A DNA stretch of 64,000 bases from Planctomycetota bacterium (GCA_009691715.1 SIAN01000008.1:44851-108850); one strand, 5' to 3'; shown: positions 9,930 through 18,428, counted from the first letter of the stretch. Program-made: numbers and translations. The notes: a model not told the origin generated them from the sequence alone.

Positions 9930-10994
9930 TCAGCTCGGCGGGAGCGACGGCTCGTCGCGCTTCCCCACCTCGCCATCCGGCTCCTCACGCTCCCCCGCCT
10001 TCTGCTTCCTCATCAGGCTCGCCACGACCGCGATACCGAGGATCCCGAACACCACCGCCAGCGAGAGCGTGGAGTCCATGTGGACGCCGAAGCCGCCGGC
10101 GATCATCTTCCCGCCGATGAACATCAGCACGAAGGCGAGGCCGACGTTGAGGTAACGGAACGCGGCCATCAGCAGCGCCAGCAGCACGAAGAAGCTGCGC
10201 AGCCCGAGGATGGCGAAGACGTTCGAGGTGTAGACGACGAACGGATCGAGCGTGATGCCGAGGATCGCGGGGATCGAGTCGACGGCGAAGACGACGTCGC
10301 TCGCCTCGACCGTGATCAGGCAGAGGAAGAGCGTCGTCGCTTGGCGCTTGCCGTTCTCCACGAGGAAGAAGCGGCCGCCGTGCGGGGTGGACGTGACCGG
10401 CACGAGCCGGCGCGCGAGTCGCAGGCCGAGGCTCTTGCCCGGGTCGGTCTCCTCCTCCTTCTTCTGCAGCAGCTTGGCGCCGGTGATGAAGAGGAAGAAG
10501 CCGAAGACGTAGACCAGCCAGTCGAACTGCTCCAGCAACGCCACGCCGACCCCGATGAACACGGCGCGCAGCACGAGCGCACCGAGGATGCCCCAGAACA
10601 GCACGCGATGCTGGTGCTGGCGCTCGACCTTGAAGAACTTGAACAAGATGAGGAACACGAACAGGTTGTCGAACGAGAGCGAGAGTTCGACCACGTAGCC
10701 GGTCAGGAATTCCTTGGCCGGCGTCGCGCCGATCTTCCACCAGACGAAGCCACAGAAGGCGAGCGCCAGCGCGACGAAGCTGCAGCCAGTCACGGCCGCC
10801 TCGCGCATCCGCACCTCGTGCGCGTTCTTGTGCAGGACAAAAAGGTCAAGCACCATCACGCCGAGGATCACGCCGCCGAACAGCGCCCACAGCTTCCAGT
10901 CGATCGCGGCGGCCGACGACGGGCCGTGACCGCGTTCGATCGTCTCTTGGAAGGCGCGCGGGAAGGCGGCGCAGAGGGCGGCGGCAAGGTTCAA
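9930..10994 (-). CDS. TerC/Alx-family integral membrane protein
   Basis: About 354 residues with eight or so transmembrane helices. Family motifs seen are E-L-S-L-S-F-D-N-L-F-V-F in the third helix region and V-F-A-V-D-S-I-P-A in the second half, each with the conserved membrane Asp. Alx/TerC proteins are linked to manganese export or metal supply to secreted proteins and, in some hosts, tellurite resistance. The annotated start is a TTG at 10994; no better ATG or GTG lies before the first helix, so the start is uncertain. The C-terminal 30 residues are hydrophilic and charged. Upstream (10995-11110) is rich in CGATC-type repeats, noted separately. No yybP-ykoY-like riboswitch was recognised there. 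Confidence 0.87.
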   Translation of the reverse strand: MNLAAALCAAFPRAFQETIERGHGPSSAAAIDWKLWALFGGVILGVMVLDLFVLHKNAHEVRMREAAVTGCSFVALALAFCGFVWWKIGATPAKEFLTGYVVELSLSFDNLFVFLILFKFFKVERQHQHRVLFWGILGALVLRAVFIGVGVALLEQFDWLVYVFGFFLFITGAKLLQKKEEETDPGKSLGLRLARRLVPVTSTPHGGRFFLVENGKRQATTLFLCLITVEASDVVFAVDSIPAILGITLDPFVVYTSNVFAILGLRSFFVLLALLMAAFRYLNVGLAFVLMFIGGKMIAGGFGVHMDSTLSLAVVFGILGIAVVASLMRKQKAGEREEPDGEVGKRDEPSLPPS

Positions 10995-11061
10995 GCTGCA
11001 GGCTCCCGATGAGTCGGTCCGATTCGAACGAAGCGGATTTGAGTCAGCCGATCGGAGTCAA

Positions 11062-11075
11062 CCGATCCGGATCGG
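11062..11075. promoter_or_regulatory. 14 bp palindrome within a repeat-rich leader of the TerC gene
   Basis: The sequence CCGATCCGGATCGG is a perfect palindrome 68 bases upstream of the TerC start. It is flanked by two near-identical direct repeats, GAGTCAGCCGATC at 11041-11053 and GAGTCAACCGATC at about 11056-11068, and by further TCGGTGAT copies. This arrangement resembles an operator cluster. It could equally be the terminator region of the lipoprotein gene at 11111. Confidence 0.3.
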
Positions 11076-11110
11076 TGATGTAGTTCGGTGATCCGATCCA
11101 GTGACTCGGC

Positions 11111-11821
11111 TCAGTCGGCCAACATGAAGTCATCGAACATGGTGCGCGCATCGGCCTTGGTCCAGACGCCGACGCGGCCGGCGGGGAGTTCGGCAACGCA
11201 TTCGACGCCAATCGAGACAGAGGCGCCGGGTCCGTCCATCGTCAGGACAGTGTCGACGTTGCCGCTGATGTGAAACTCGCCGCTGACGAGAGTCACCTTG
11301 AACCTGTCGTCGTTGAACTCGACTTCCAGCCGATGCCACGCGTCGCCGAAGTCGACCCCCTCGCTCTTCAGCATCTTCCGCTCGCCGTTGCGCACGACGT
11401 AGGCGCGAACGTTCTTCTCCAGCGGGTTCCAGCGCGCGAGGTAGTAGTCGTTCATCCCCTGCGCGCGCCAGACCACACCACCGCCCTGGTCGTGCTCGCC
11501 GTCGATCGCGCGCAACTGGACCGAAACCTTGCCGGCGTCCCGGTTGTGACCGACCAGCAGCGCCAGATTGAAGTCGGCGTTCTCGCCGACTCGATCCTGC
11601 TGCAGCACCTGCGGCGGCGACGGCGCGTCGGCGCGCTCGCGAGCGACCCAGGTGCCACTGCACGCCTCGAACGATCCGGGTGCGACCGAGCCCTGTGGTG
11701 CGCCGGCAGGAACGATGTCGAAGTGGCTCCAACCGAGCTTTTGCCGCGTCTGACAGCCTGCGCCCACGACGACCAGCAACCCCGCGAGCGCTGCTGCGCA
11801 TGCTCTCGAGTTCCTTCGCAT
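11111..11821 (-). CDS. Lipoprotein with a concanavalin-like (DUF1080/LamG-type) domain
   Basis: 236 residues. A type II signal peptide ends at a lipobox with Cys23 (V-V-V-G-A-G-C), so the protein should be lipid-anchored and periplasmic. The remainder is a beta-sandwich-like domain with motifs typical of the 3-keto-disaccharide hydrolase (DUF1080)/LamG superfamily, such as D-F-N-L-A-L-L-V, Y-Y-L-A-R-W-N-P and the ending V-G-V-W-T-K-A-D-A-R-T-M-F-D-D-F. These domains bind or hydrolyse sugars, but no catalytic assignment is possible from this sequence. The ATG at 11821 follows a short gap from the porin gene, and both lie on the minus strand, so they may be co-transcribed. Confidence 0.7.
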   Translation of the reverse strand: MRRNSRACAAALAGLLVVVGAGCQTRQKLGWSHFDIVPAGAPQGSVAPGSFEACSGTWVARERADAPSPPQVLQQDRVGENADFNLALLVGHNRDAGKVSVQLRAIDGEHDQGGGVVWRAQGMNDYYLARWNPLEKNVRAYVVRNGERKMLKSEGVDFGDAWHRLEVEFNDDRFKVTLVSGEFHISGNVDTVLTMDGPGASVSIGVECVAELPAGRVGVWTKADARTMFDDFMLAD

Positions 11822-11877
11822 GGCTCGCTCCCGCAGCTGAAAGTCGAAGGGGCGAAAGTGTAGCCGCGGCGCCGCTC

Positions 11878-13140
11878 TCAGAAGTGCAGCTGCAACTGCA
11901 GCAACAGCGCTTTTTCATCGTCGGTCGCGTGGCCGGCGAGCGCGACCGGCTCGGCGTAACGCGTGAGCAGCCCGTGCAGCTTCAGCCGCGCGTGCCAGGT
12001 GAGGTACCAATTGATGCCGACGTCGAAGCTGGTCACGCGGCGCGGATCGGAGCCGATCGCAAGCGCGCCCGACTCGACGAAGCCGTCGCCGACCTGCAGT
12101 CGCGACACGCGCGCCGCCAGCTCGACCGCGCCGGGATCGCGCGCACCATGCAGCACGAACGGCCGCGCCGGCTTCATCGCATTGACCGTCCGCGCCTCGC
12201 CCGTCACGACCCACGCCGCCGCGGCGTACCAACCTTGGAGCCGCGCAAGCTCCTCGCCGAGCGCGCCTTCGATACGTCGATCCATCCGCATCGCTTCCGC
12301 GGAGAGCTCGACCGGACCGTGCCACCACGCAGCCTCGAGCCCGAGACGCACGCGATCGCCGTCCGCCGCCGCCGCCGGATCAAGCGTCGCCCACGGCACC
12401 CGCGCCTCGTTCTTCAGCTCGACGCCGGCGAGGGATTCGTCGTCGCGCCCCCATGTCGCCGCCGCGCCCAACTGCAGCCGCCGCAACGCCGACACGCCGC
12501 GCACGAACGGCCGCACGACGCCGCGCAGCGCCGCCTCGCTGCCGCCGTTCAGGCCCTCTTCGCCGCCTTGATAGAGCGCCGCGCCCCATTCGGTCGACTC
12601 GTCGCGCGCCTTGCCGTGGAGCGTCACGCCATGCCCCTCGGCCGGCACGAACTGGTTCAGCGCCGACAGGTTCACGAACGCGATGTGCTTCAGCGGCCGC
12701 GCCTCCTCGAAACTGAACGGCTCCTTCATGCGGCCCGCCATCAAGGTGAGGCCGTTCTCCGGCTCGCAGCCGATCCACGCCTCCTCGAACTCGACCTCGT
12801 GCTCGGTGAACTTCGGCTCGAGGTTGAAGAGCCAGTCGCCGTCGATCCGCCCGCCGATCTCGAGCCGGAAGCGGCGCAGGAAGAGGTCGCTGTCGCGGCC
12901 GTGCAGGCCGCGCTCGAATGCGGTCCCGTTCACCTGCAGCAGCGCGCCGAACTCGAGACGGTTCTGGCCGTCGCTGCTCTGCAGGAAGAAGTGGTCGTCG
13001 TACCCGGCGACAAGAGCGCTCGCGCCGATGGGCGCCAACGACATGCGGTCGGTCAGGCGCGAATCGTCCTGGGCGACGAGCGGCGTGGCGCCCATCGCGA
13101 CGAGTCGACTGAACGCCTCGATCCAGATCGCCGTCGTCAT
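11878..13140 (-). CDS. Outer-membrane porin, phosphate-selective (OprP/OprO) type
   Basis: 420 residues made of alternating short beta strands and turns, ending in a C-terminal Phe as expected for an outer-membrane barrel recognised by the BAM machinery. The segment L-F-L-R-R-F-R-L-E-I-G-G-R-I-D-G and the following F-E-E-A-W-I-G match the porin O/P family, in which lysine-lined trimeric barrels take up phosphate or polyphosphate. The N-terminus is only weakly signal-peptide-like, with a possible cleavage after V-A-Q near residue 24. The start at ATG 13140 is therefore reasonable but not certain. It supports a diderm envelope. Substrate specificity cannot be judged without the pore-lining alignment. 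Confidence 0.75.
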   Translation of the reverse strand: MTTAIWIEAFSRLVAMGATPLVAQDDSRLTDRMSLAPIGASALVAGYDDHFFLQSSDGQNRLEFGALLQVNGTAFERGLHGRDSDLFLRRFRLEIGGRIDGDWLFNLEPKFTEHEVEFEEAWIGCEPENGLTLMAGRMKEPFSFEEARPLKHIAFVNLSALNQFVPAEGHGVTLHGKARDESTEWGAALYQGGEEGLNGGSEAALRGVVRPFVRGVSALRRLQLGAAATWGRDDESLAGVELKNEARVPWATLDPAAAADGDRVRLGLEAAWWHGPVELSAEAMRMDRRIEGALGEELARLQGWYAAAAWVVTGEARTVNAMKPARPFVLHGARDPGAVELAARVSRLQVGDGFVESGALAIGSDPRRVTSFDVGINWYLTWHARLKLHGLLTRYAEPVALAGHATDDEKALLLQLQLHF

Positions 13141-13219
13141 CGCTTGGCCCTCTCTCGCGCTTGGTTGCGGCGCAGTCCCATCCTCGCTGTCGCGCGCGAT
13201 CTTCGCCGCGGCGCGCCCC

Positions 13220-13225
13220 TATACT
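13220..13225 (+). promoter_or_regulatory. TATACT -10-like box just upstream of the MFS gene
   Basis: TATACT stands out in GC-rich DNA and ends nine bases before the ATG at 13235, so a transcript starting there would be nearly leaderless. A similar arrangement (TATGCT at 35562) precedes the ATP-grasp gene. No clear -35 box is seen. Confidence 0.35.
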
Positions 13226-13234
13226 CCCCGCCCC

Positions 13235-14506
13235 ATGTCGAACGAAACGTCCGCCGCGCCGACGAAACCATCCCGCTCGCCGCTGCTGTTCATCTTCCTG
13301 ACCGTGTTCATCGATCTCCTCGGGTTCGGGATCGTCATTCCGCTGCTGCCGACCTACTCGAAGTGGTTCGGCGATGTGAGCGGCGTGCAACTCGCCCTGC
13401 TGCAGTCGTGCTTCTCAGCGATGCAGTTCCTGTTCGCGCCGATGTGGGGCCGCCTCTCCGACCGGATCGGGCGGCGTCCCGTGCTGATCGGCGGGCTGAT
13501 CGGCTCGTCGCTCTCGTACTTCCTGTTCGCCCGCGCGACGTCGCTGCCGATGCTGTTCGTCGCGCGCCTGCTGGCCGGCTTCTGCGCCGCCAACCTCGCC
13601 GCGGCGTCGGCCTACGTCGCCGACGTGACCGATGAGAAAAGCCGCGCCAAGGGCATGGGGATGATCGGCGCGGCGTTCGGGCTCGGCTTCACGTTCGGGC
13701 CGCTGCTCGGCGTGCTGAGCAGCCGCGGGTCGGAAGAGGCGACCACGCTGCCGTCGCTCCCCGGCTACCTCGCCGCCGGACTGTCGCTTTGCGCGGCGCT
13801 GTTCGGCTGGCTGACGCTGCCCGAGCCGCCGGTCCGCCGCACCGGCACGCGCCTGTTCGCGCGCGCCGAGCTCAAGGCAGCGTTCGGCAACGCGCGCACC
13901 GGCAGCCTGATCGTGCTCAACTTCCTCAACCTGTTCGCCTTCTCCTGCTTCGAGGCGATGTTCATTTTCTTCGGCCTCGCCCGCTTCCCGGAGAAGTTTG
14001 GTCTCGGCAGCGCGATCGAGAAGGCGTCGCTCCACCAGGTCATCGAGGCCGGTCGCTACGCCGGCAAGTACATGTTCGCCATCGGGATCATCTCGGCGAT
14101 CGTGCAGGGCGGCTTGATCCGCCGCCTCGTGCCGCGATTCGGCGAGACGCGGCTGATCGTCGCGGGACCGCTGATCCTCGCCGTCGCGCTGGCAACGATC
14201 GGAGTTGCGCCGACTTGGTGGATGGTGATCGTCGGCTGCGTCCTGATGCCGTTCGGCTTCGGACTGTCGAACCCGTCGGTGCCCGGCCTGCTATCGCGCG
14301 CGGCGCCGGCCGATCGCCAGGGCTCCTACCTCGGGATCAGCCAGTCGGCCGGCAGCCTGGCACGCACGCTGGCGCCGACCTGCGCCGGGCTTGCGTTCGA
14401 TCACCTCGACCCGCGGGCGCCGTTCCTGCTCGCGACCGGCGTGCTGATCGTCTCGGCAGCGCTCGCGGCGCGCTACCGCCGGCGCCATGGCGGCTCGTTC
14501 ACGTAG
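13235..14506 (+). CDS. MFS transporter (TetA-like drug:H+ antiporter family)
   Basis: 423 residues with about 12 transmembrane helices. The first helix region carries F-L-T-V-F-I-D-L-L-G-F-G-I-V-I-P-L-L-P, typical of the TetA/multidrug DHA1 group. The loop 2-3 motif G-R-L-S-D-R-I-G-R-R-P-V is the classic MFS motif A. An insertion around helices 7-8 contains charged residues. Members export drugs or metabolites in exchange for protons; the substrate is unknown here. A longer in-frame opening upstream exists, but it has shadow-like composition, so the ATG at 13235 directly before the first helix is chosen. It is divergent from the porin gene, with a 94 bp gap containing a TATACT box. Confidence 0.85.
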   Translation: MSNETSAAPTKPSRSPLLFIFLTVFIDLLGFGIVIPLLPTYSKWFGDVSGVQLALLQSCFSAMQFLFAPMWGRLSDRIGRRPVLIGGLIGSSLSYFLFARATSLPMLFVARLLAGFCAANLAAASAYVADVTDEKSRAKGMGMIGAAFGLGFTFGPLLGVLSSRGSEEATTLPSLPGYLAAGLSLCAALFGWLTLPEPPVRRTGTRLFARAELKAAFGNARTGSLIVLNFLNLFAFSCFEAMFIFFGLARFPEKFGLGSAIEKASLHQVIEAGRYAGKYMFAIGIISAIVQGGLIRRLVPRFGETRLIVAGPLILAVALATIGVAPTWWMVIVGCVLMPFGFGLSNPSVPGLLSRAAPADRQGSYLGISQSAGSLARTLAPTCAGLAFDHLDPRAPFLLATGVLIVSAALAARYRRRHGGSFT

Positions 14507-14590
14507 ACACCTCCCCGGCACCCGCCGTTCGCCTGATCCGCACCGTTCGATCACGGCCCCGAAGGGTGACATCGCTGCAAGGAGCCGTTG

Positions 14591-15097
14591 ATGGACTCGC
14601 CGGATTCGCCCGAGCGCAGCGTGCAGGAGCGCCATTCGCCGAAGAGCATCTGCTTCGGCTGCGGCCCACTGAACGCGCACGGCCTCCACATCCGCAGTTT
14701 CGAGAGGCCCGCGACCGCCACCGACGGCAGCGCGACGATCGAGTTGGTTGCGACGTGGCGCGCCGCGCCCCACCATCAGGCGTTTCCCGGCATGTTGAAC
14801 GGCGGCATCACCGGCGCACTGCTCGACTGCCACAGCAACTGGATGGCGGCGATGCACCTGATGCGCAAATCAGGCGACACCGCGCCGCCCTGCACCGTGA
14901 CCGCCGACTTCGCCGTCAAGCTGAAGCGCCCGACGCCGGTCGACGGTCCGCTCGAACTGCGCGCGTGGGTGGTCGAGTCGACCGCCGATCGCGCCATCGT
15001 CGACGCCACCCTCACCGCCGCCGGCAAGATCACCGCCACCTGCCACGGCACCTTCGTCGCCGTGAAACCCGGCCACCCCGCCTACCACCGCTGGTGA
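14591..15097 (+). CDS. PaaI-type hotdog-fold thioesterase
   Basis: 168 residues with a single hotdog domain. The N-terminus contains I-C-F-G-C-G-P-x-N-x-x-G-L-H, typical of the YbgC/PaaI-like subfamily. The core motif F-P-G-M-L-N-G-G-I-T-G-A-L-L-D is the helix region with the active-site Gly/Asn and acidic residue. These enzymes hydrolyse acyl-CoA or acyl-ACP thioesters. A TTG at 14588 is also in frame, but the ATG at 14591 follows an AGGAG sequence at the right spacing and is preferred. It stands alone between the MFS gene and purE; a strong hairpin begins at its stop codon. The substrate is unknown. Confidence 0.82.
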   Translation: MDSPDSPERSVQERHSPKSICFGCGPLNAHGLHIRSFERPATATDGSATIELVATWRAAPHHQAFPGMLNGGITGALLDCHSNWMAAMHLMRKSGDTAPPCTVTADFAVKLKRPTPVDGPLELRAWVVESTADRAIVDATLTAAGKITATCHGTFVAVKPGHPAYHRW

Positions 15098-15143
15098 CCA
15101 AACCGACAATCTGATCCAGACACAGAACGTCGGTTTCGTCACC
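15093..15143 (+). terminator. Hairpin starting at the thioesterase stop codon
   Basis: GGTGAC-C-AAACCGAC at 15093-15107 pairs with GTCGGTTT-C-GTCACC at 15129-15143. This gives a 14-pair stem with one C/C mismatch and a loop of about 21 bases. No T-run follows, so it may be a Rho-assisted or bidirectional terminator rather than a classical intrinsic one. Confidence 0.5.
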
Positions 15144-15225
15144 GCAGGAACGAAACGCCGGCCCGCACTGCCCGCGCTAACCTGCCCCGCCCATCTTCGA
15201 CAGGCCCCCCTGCGATAGGACTCCC

Positions 15226-15807
15226 ATGAGCAAGAAGAAGCCGAATCCGCCGCCCGCGCCGCCCAAGGTCGCGGTACTCATGGGGACGAAGGCCGACTGG
15301 GAGACGATGCAACTGGCGAGCGACACACTGAAAAAGCTCGACGTGCCGCACGAGTGCCTGATCGTCTCGGCCCACCGCACGCCGCAGTTGATGGCCGACT
15401 ACGCGAAGAGCGCCGAGGAGCGCGGCCTGCAGGTGATCATCGCCGGCGGCAGCGGCGCGGCGCACCTGCCCGGAATGATCGCGGCGCACACGCTGCTGCC
15501 GGTCTTCGGCGTCCCGCTCGAGAGCCACGCGCTGAAGGGCATGGACTCGCTGCTCTCGATCGCGCAGATGCCGGCCGGCGTGCCGGTCGGCACGCTCGCG
15601 ATCGGCAAGGCGGGCGCAATGAACGCCGCGCTGCTGGCCGTGGCCCAGCTCGCGCGCCACGATCCCGAACTGCGCGAGCGCTGGGCCGCGTTCCGCCGCG
15701 AGCAGGACGAGCGCGTGCGCGCAGAAAAGATCGGCCCGTCCTCGCGAGCATCGACGTTCGGCGCACCGCCGGCGACGACGACTGCGCGCGAGGCAGATGC
15801 ATCCTGA
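15226..15807 (+). CDS. purE: PurE, N5-carboxyaminoimidazole ribonucleotide mutase (copy 1)
   Basis: 193 residues. PurE converts N5-CAIR to CAIR in de novo purine synthesis. The diagnostic motifs are present: V-L-M-G-T-K-A-D-W at about 18-26, S-A-H-R-T-P at about 48-53, and [12 protein letters not shown] at about 75-86. [14 protein letters not shown] follows, exactly as in bacterial class I PurE. The first 13 residues are a Pro/Lys-rich extension, and the C-terminal 20 residues are low complexity. A second purE-type gene follows in the same direction after 97 bp. No purK was recognised in the window, although class I PurE normally needs PurK's product. Confidence 0.9.
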   Translation: MSKKKPNPPPAPPKVAVLMGTKADWETMQLASDTLKKLDVPHECLIVSAHRTPQLMADYAKSAEERGLQVIIAGGSGAAHLPGMIAAHTLLPVFGVPLESHALKGMDSLLSIAQMPAGVPVGTLAIGKAGAMNAALLAVAQLARHDPELRERWAAFRREQDERVRAEKIGPSSRASTFGAPPATTTAREADAS

Positions 15808-15904
15808 CGACCACGCCGCCGACGACGCCGCCGGCAGCCACGTGAACTCGAGATCTGCACTTGAACCCTGAAGTCGAAGTTCGAAGTCGGAGCGAGTGGG
15901 AACA

Positions 15905-16408
15905 ATGAGCCAGGTAAGAGTCGGGATCGTGATGGGCTCGGCGTCGGATCTGCCGAAGCTCGAAAAAGCGATCGAGGTCCTGAAGGGCCTCGCGATCGGC
16001 GTCGAGGTGCGCATCATGTCGGCGCACCGCACGCCCGAAGACGTCGGACAGTGGGCGAGCAGCGCCGCCTCGCGCGGCTTGAAGGTCGTGATCGCCGCCG
16101 CCGGCGGCGCCGCCCACCTCGCCGGCGCCGTCGCCGCGCGCACCACGCTGCCCGTGATCGGCATCCCGATCGCGACCGAGCCTTTCAACGGCCTCGACTC
16201 GCTGCTCGCCACCGTGCAGATGCCGCCCGGCGTGCCGGTCGCGACGGTCAGCGCCGGTGCCTGGGGCGCCGAGAACGCCGCGCTGCTCGCCGCGCAGATC
16301 CTCGCGCTCGCCGACTCGGAGCTCGCCGCGCGCGTGACCGCCGACCGCGCGAAGCGCGCCGAGAAGGCGCGGCAGGCGGATCGAGAACTGCAGGGCAAGG
16401 GCGGCTGA
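15905..16408 (+). CDS. PurE paralogue (copy 2)
   Basis: 167 residues from the ATG at 15905 (a GTG at 15896 is in frame). It is again a full-length PurE-family protein with V-M-G-S-A-S-D-L-P, S-A-H-R-T-P, A-A-A-G-G-A-A-H-L-A-G and Q-M-P-P-G-V-P-V-A-T-V, but it is clearly diverged from copy 1. The L-P-G-M segment is L-A-G-A, and the residues before the Q-M-P motif differ. Its style recalls the group found in deltaproteobacteria and archaea. It may be a functionally separate CAIR mutase or carboxylase, or act on another aminoimidazole substrate. Tandem retention of two forms suggests they are not redundant. Catalytic Ser, His and Asp positions appear intact in both copies. Confidence 0.85.
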   Translation: MSQVRVGIVMGSASDLPKLEKAIEVLKGLAIGVEVRIMSAHRTPEDVGQWASSAASRGLKVVIAAAGGAAHLAGAVAARTTLPVIGIPIATEPFNGLDSLLATVQMPPGVPVATVSAGAWGAENAALLAAQILALADSELAARVTADRAKRAEKARQADRELQGKGG

Positions 16409-16592
16409 GCGGGGTGAACGCGCCGCCGCGTCGAGGACCTTGACCAACGCCCGCAAGCCCCTCGGCGGCATCCGACAAGCGACCTCTCGAAGAGATTGAC
16501 CGCTCCTTTTGCTGTAACGCCCTGCTCCCCGATCGGGTGTCCCCCTCGTCCCCGCAGCGTCACTTCGGCGAGCGGCGACTTGGGAGCTCCGA

Positions 16593-18239
16593 ATGTCGCA
16601 CCTCGCTTCGACCCGAAGGCCCCGCATGGATCGGCTCGCGACCGCGCACGCCGCGGCCTTCATCGCGCCGCTCTGCCTCACGCTCGCCCCCGCCGCGCAC
16701 GCGCAGCTTTCCCACTCGATCACCTACGGCGAGCAGTGGAACGAGCGCCACGGCCACGCGATCGCGAACGTCGGCGACCTCGACTTCGACGGGCGCGACC
16801 ACCTCGTGGTCGGCTCGCCGCGCTGGGACATCGGCGTCACGTTCAGCGCCGGCCGCGTCTACGCCTACGCCGAGGTCGGCAACAACGGGCCGATCTACAC
16901 CATCGACGGCACGCAGAACGGCGCGCAGTTCGGCCACGCGATCTGCGGCGCGGGCGACATTAACGGCGACGGCGCGGCCGACTTCGCCGTGGGATCGCCC
17001 TTCTGGAACACGGCGACGCTGGTCGACGCCAGCAAGATCGAAACCTTCAGCGGCACGACCGGCTCGCTGATCCGGACCGTGACCGGCACGGCGGCGAACG
17101 AGCAGTTCGGACTCGTGCTGGCCGCGGTCGGCGACCTCGATGGCGACGGCGATTCCGAGATCCTTGCGGGCGAGCCTAGTCCGAGCCAAGTGAAGATTTT
17201 CGACGCCAAGTGCCACCTGCTGGCCACGCTCTTCCGCGGCGGCGATCTCCGGTTCGGCACTTCGGTCTCGCGCACCGGCGACATCGATGGCGACGGAGTC
17301 GATGAGTTCCTGGTCGGCGAGCCGAACTACGACACTCTCTTTCCGTTCCACCTCGACCTCGGCCGTGTCGTGATCTACAGCGGCGCAACGCAGACCTACC
17401 TCGATCAGGTGACCGGCGCCGTCGACTTCGAGCATTTCGGCGAATCGTGCGCCGCGACCGGCGACATCGACCAGGACGGCATCGATGACTTCATGGGCGG
17501 CACGACGCAGGACAACACCAACGGCCCCGAAGCAGGCAAGGTGCTGCTGCTCAGCGGCGCGAACCGCGCGCGGATCACCACCAAGTACGGTGCGAGCCGC
17601 TACGTCCACTTGGGCCACGCGCTGGTCGGGATCGGCGACATGGATCGCGACGGCATCCCGGAGTTCGCCGCAAGTGAACTCGATGGCGGCGCGAATCCCG
17701 GCGCGTTCGGCACCGGGATGCTCTACATCTGGTCGGGCGCCGACTTCCACGAACTCTGGTCGTTCGCCGGCTGGTCCGACAATGTCTCGAAAAGCGAGGA
17801 GCTCGGCTACGCGCTCGCCGCCGGCGACTGGAACGGCGACGTGTACGGCGACTTCGTCTGGACCGATCCGCTGCACGACGCCGACTTCTTGGACGGCGCC
17901 GGCTTCATCGAGCGCGGCGTCACGATCTCGCACGTCGGCTGCCCGGCCTGGACCGAGGAGTACGGCACCGGAATCGCCGGCCTGAACGGCATCCCGCACC
18001 TGATCCCGCAGAACGATCCGCAGGTCGGCAACGACTTCGACGTGCTGGTCGAGAACTCGCTCGGCGCGCCCACCATCGCCGCGCTCTTCCTCGGCGTCGC
18101 CCCTGCCACCACGACCTTCAAGGGCGGCACGCTGCTGGTCGATCCGGTCCTGACGCTGCTCTTCCCGCTCGACGCCGCGGGCACCGTGCTGAGCGCCGAG
18201 ATCGAGTACGACGTCGCGCTCTACTTCGCCGAGTTCTAA
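16593..18239 (+). CDS. Secreted FG-GAP (integrin-alpha-like) beta-propeller protein, C-terminus cut by in-frame stop
   Basis: 548 residues from the ATG at 16593; an ATG at 16626 also gives a good signal peptide ending in A-H-A-Q. At least six FG-GAP repeats follow, each with a Ca2+-binding loop such as G-D-I-N-G-D-G, G-D-L-D-G-D-G-D-S-E or G-D-I-D-G-D-G-V-D-E, predicting a beta-propeller on the cell surface. The last 110 residues form a different beta-rich domain. The TAA at 18237-18239 interrupts this domain: the same frame continues for 29 codons with sequence matching the C-terminus of the secreted subtilase at 50687. The gene is therefore probably a recent nonsense mutant. Propeller function (binding) is inferred. 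Confidence 0.8.
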   Translation: MSHLASTRRPRMDRLATAHAAAFIAPLCLTLAPAAHAQLSHSITYGEQWNERHGHAIANVGDLDFDGRDHLVVGSPRWDIGVTFSAGRVYAYAEVGNNGPIYTIDGTQNGAQFGHAICGAGDINGDGAADFAVGSPFWNTATLVDASKIETFSGTTGSLIRTVTGTAANEQFGLVLAAVGDLDGDGDSEILAGEPSPSQVKIFDAKCHLLATLFRGGDLRFGTSVSRTGDIDGDGVDEFLVGEPNYDTLFPFHLDLGRVVIYSGATQTYLDQVTGAVDFEHFGESCAATGDIDQDGIDDFMGGTTQDNTNGPEAGKVLLLSGANRARITTKYGASRYVHLGHALVGIGDMDRDGIPEFAASELDGGANPGAFGTGMLYIWSGADFHELWSFAGWSDNVSKSEELGYALAAGDWNGDVYGDFVWTDPLHDADFLDGAGFIERGVTISHVGCPAWTEEYGTGIAGLNGIPHLIPQNDPQVGNDFDVLVENSLGAPTIAALFLGVAPATTTFKGGTLLVDPVLTLLFPLDAAGTVLSAEIEYDVALYFAEF

Positions 18240-18329
18240 GTGCAGGTCGCGCAGGCCGACACGAACGCGGTGAAGAACATCTCGCTCACGCCGGGCCTCA
18301 AGATCCATTGCGGGCTCGATCTGTTCTGA
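18240..18329 (+). other. In-frame continuation of the FG-GAP protein beyond its TAA
   Basis: 29 sense codons and a TGA follow the TAA without a frame change. The encoded stretch contains VQVAQADTNAVKNISLTPG. This lines up with FQVLVADRAAVKKLALSNG at the end of the subtilase at 50687-53170: Q-V, A-D, A-V-K and L-x-x-G are shared. This is strong evidence that the tail was once translated. A new start within it is unlikely. Confidence 0.6.
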
Positions 18330-18428
18330 CGTGCGCTGCGGTCGCGCTCGTCGCTCTGCATCCCCCCAACGTCCCGCGCGCCGCATCCGGCTTGCCCTGC
18401 CGGCGCGGCGCGCGGGCGTCTTCGCCCG

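Noticed and set aside
9779..9988. 69-codon minus-strand frame between terC and the anchor-protein gene
   Set aside because: It overlaps both neighbours and has no signal, motif or ribosome-binding site.
10995..11110. yybP-ykoY manganese riboswitch before terC
   Set aside because: The two conserved internal-loop sequences of that RNA were not found; only simple CGATC repeats are present.
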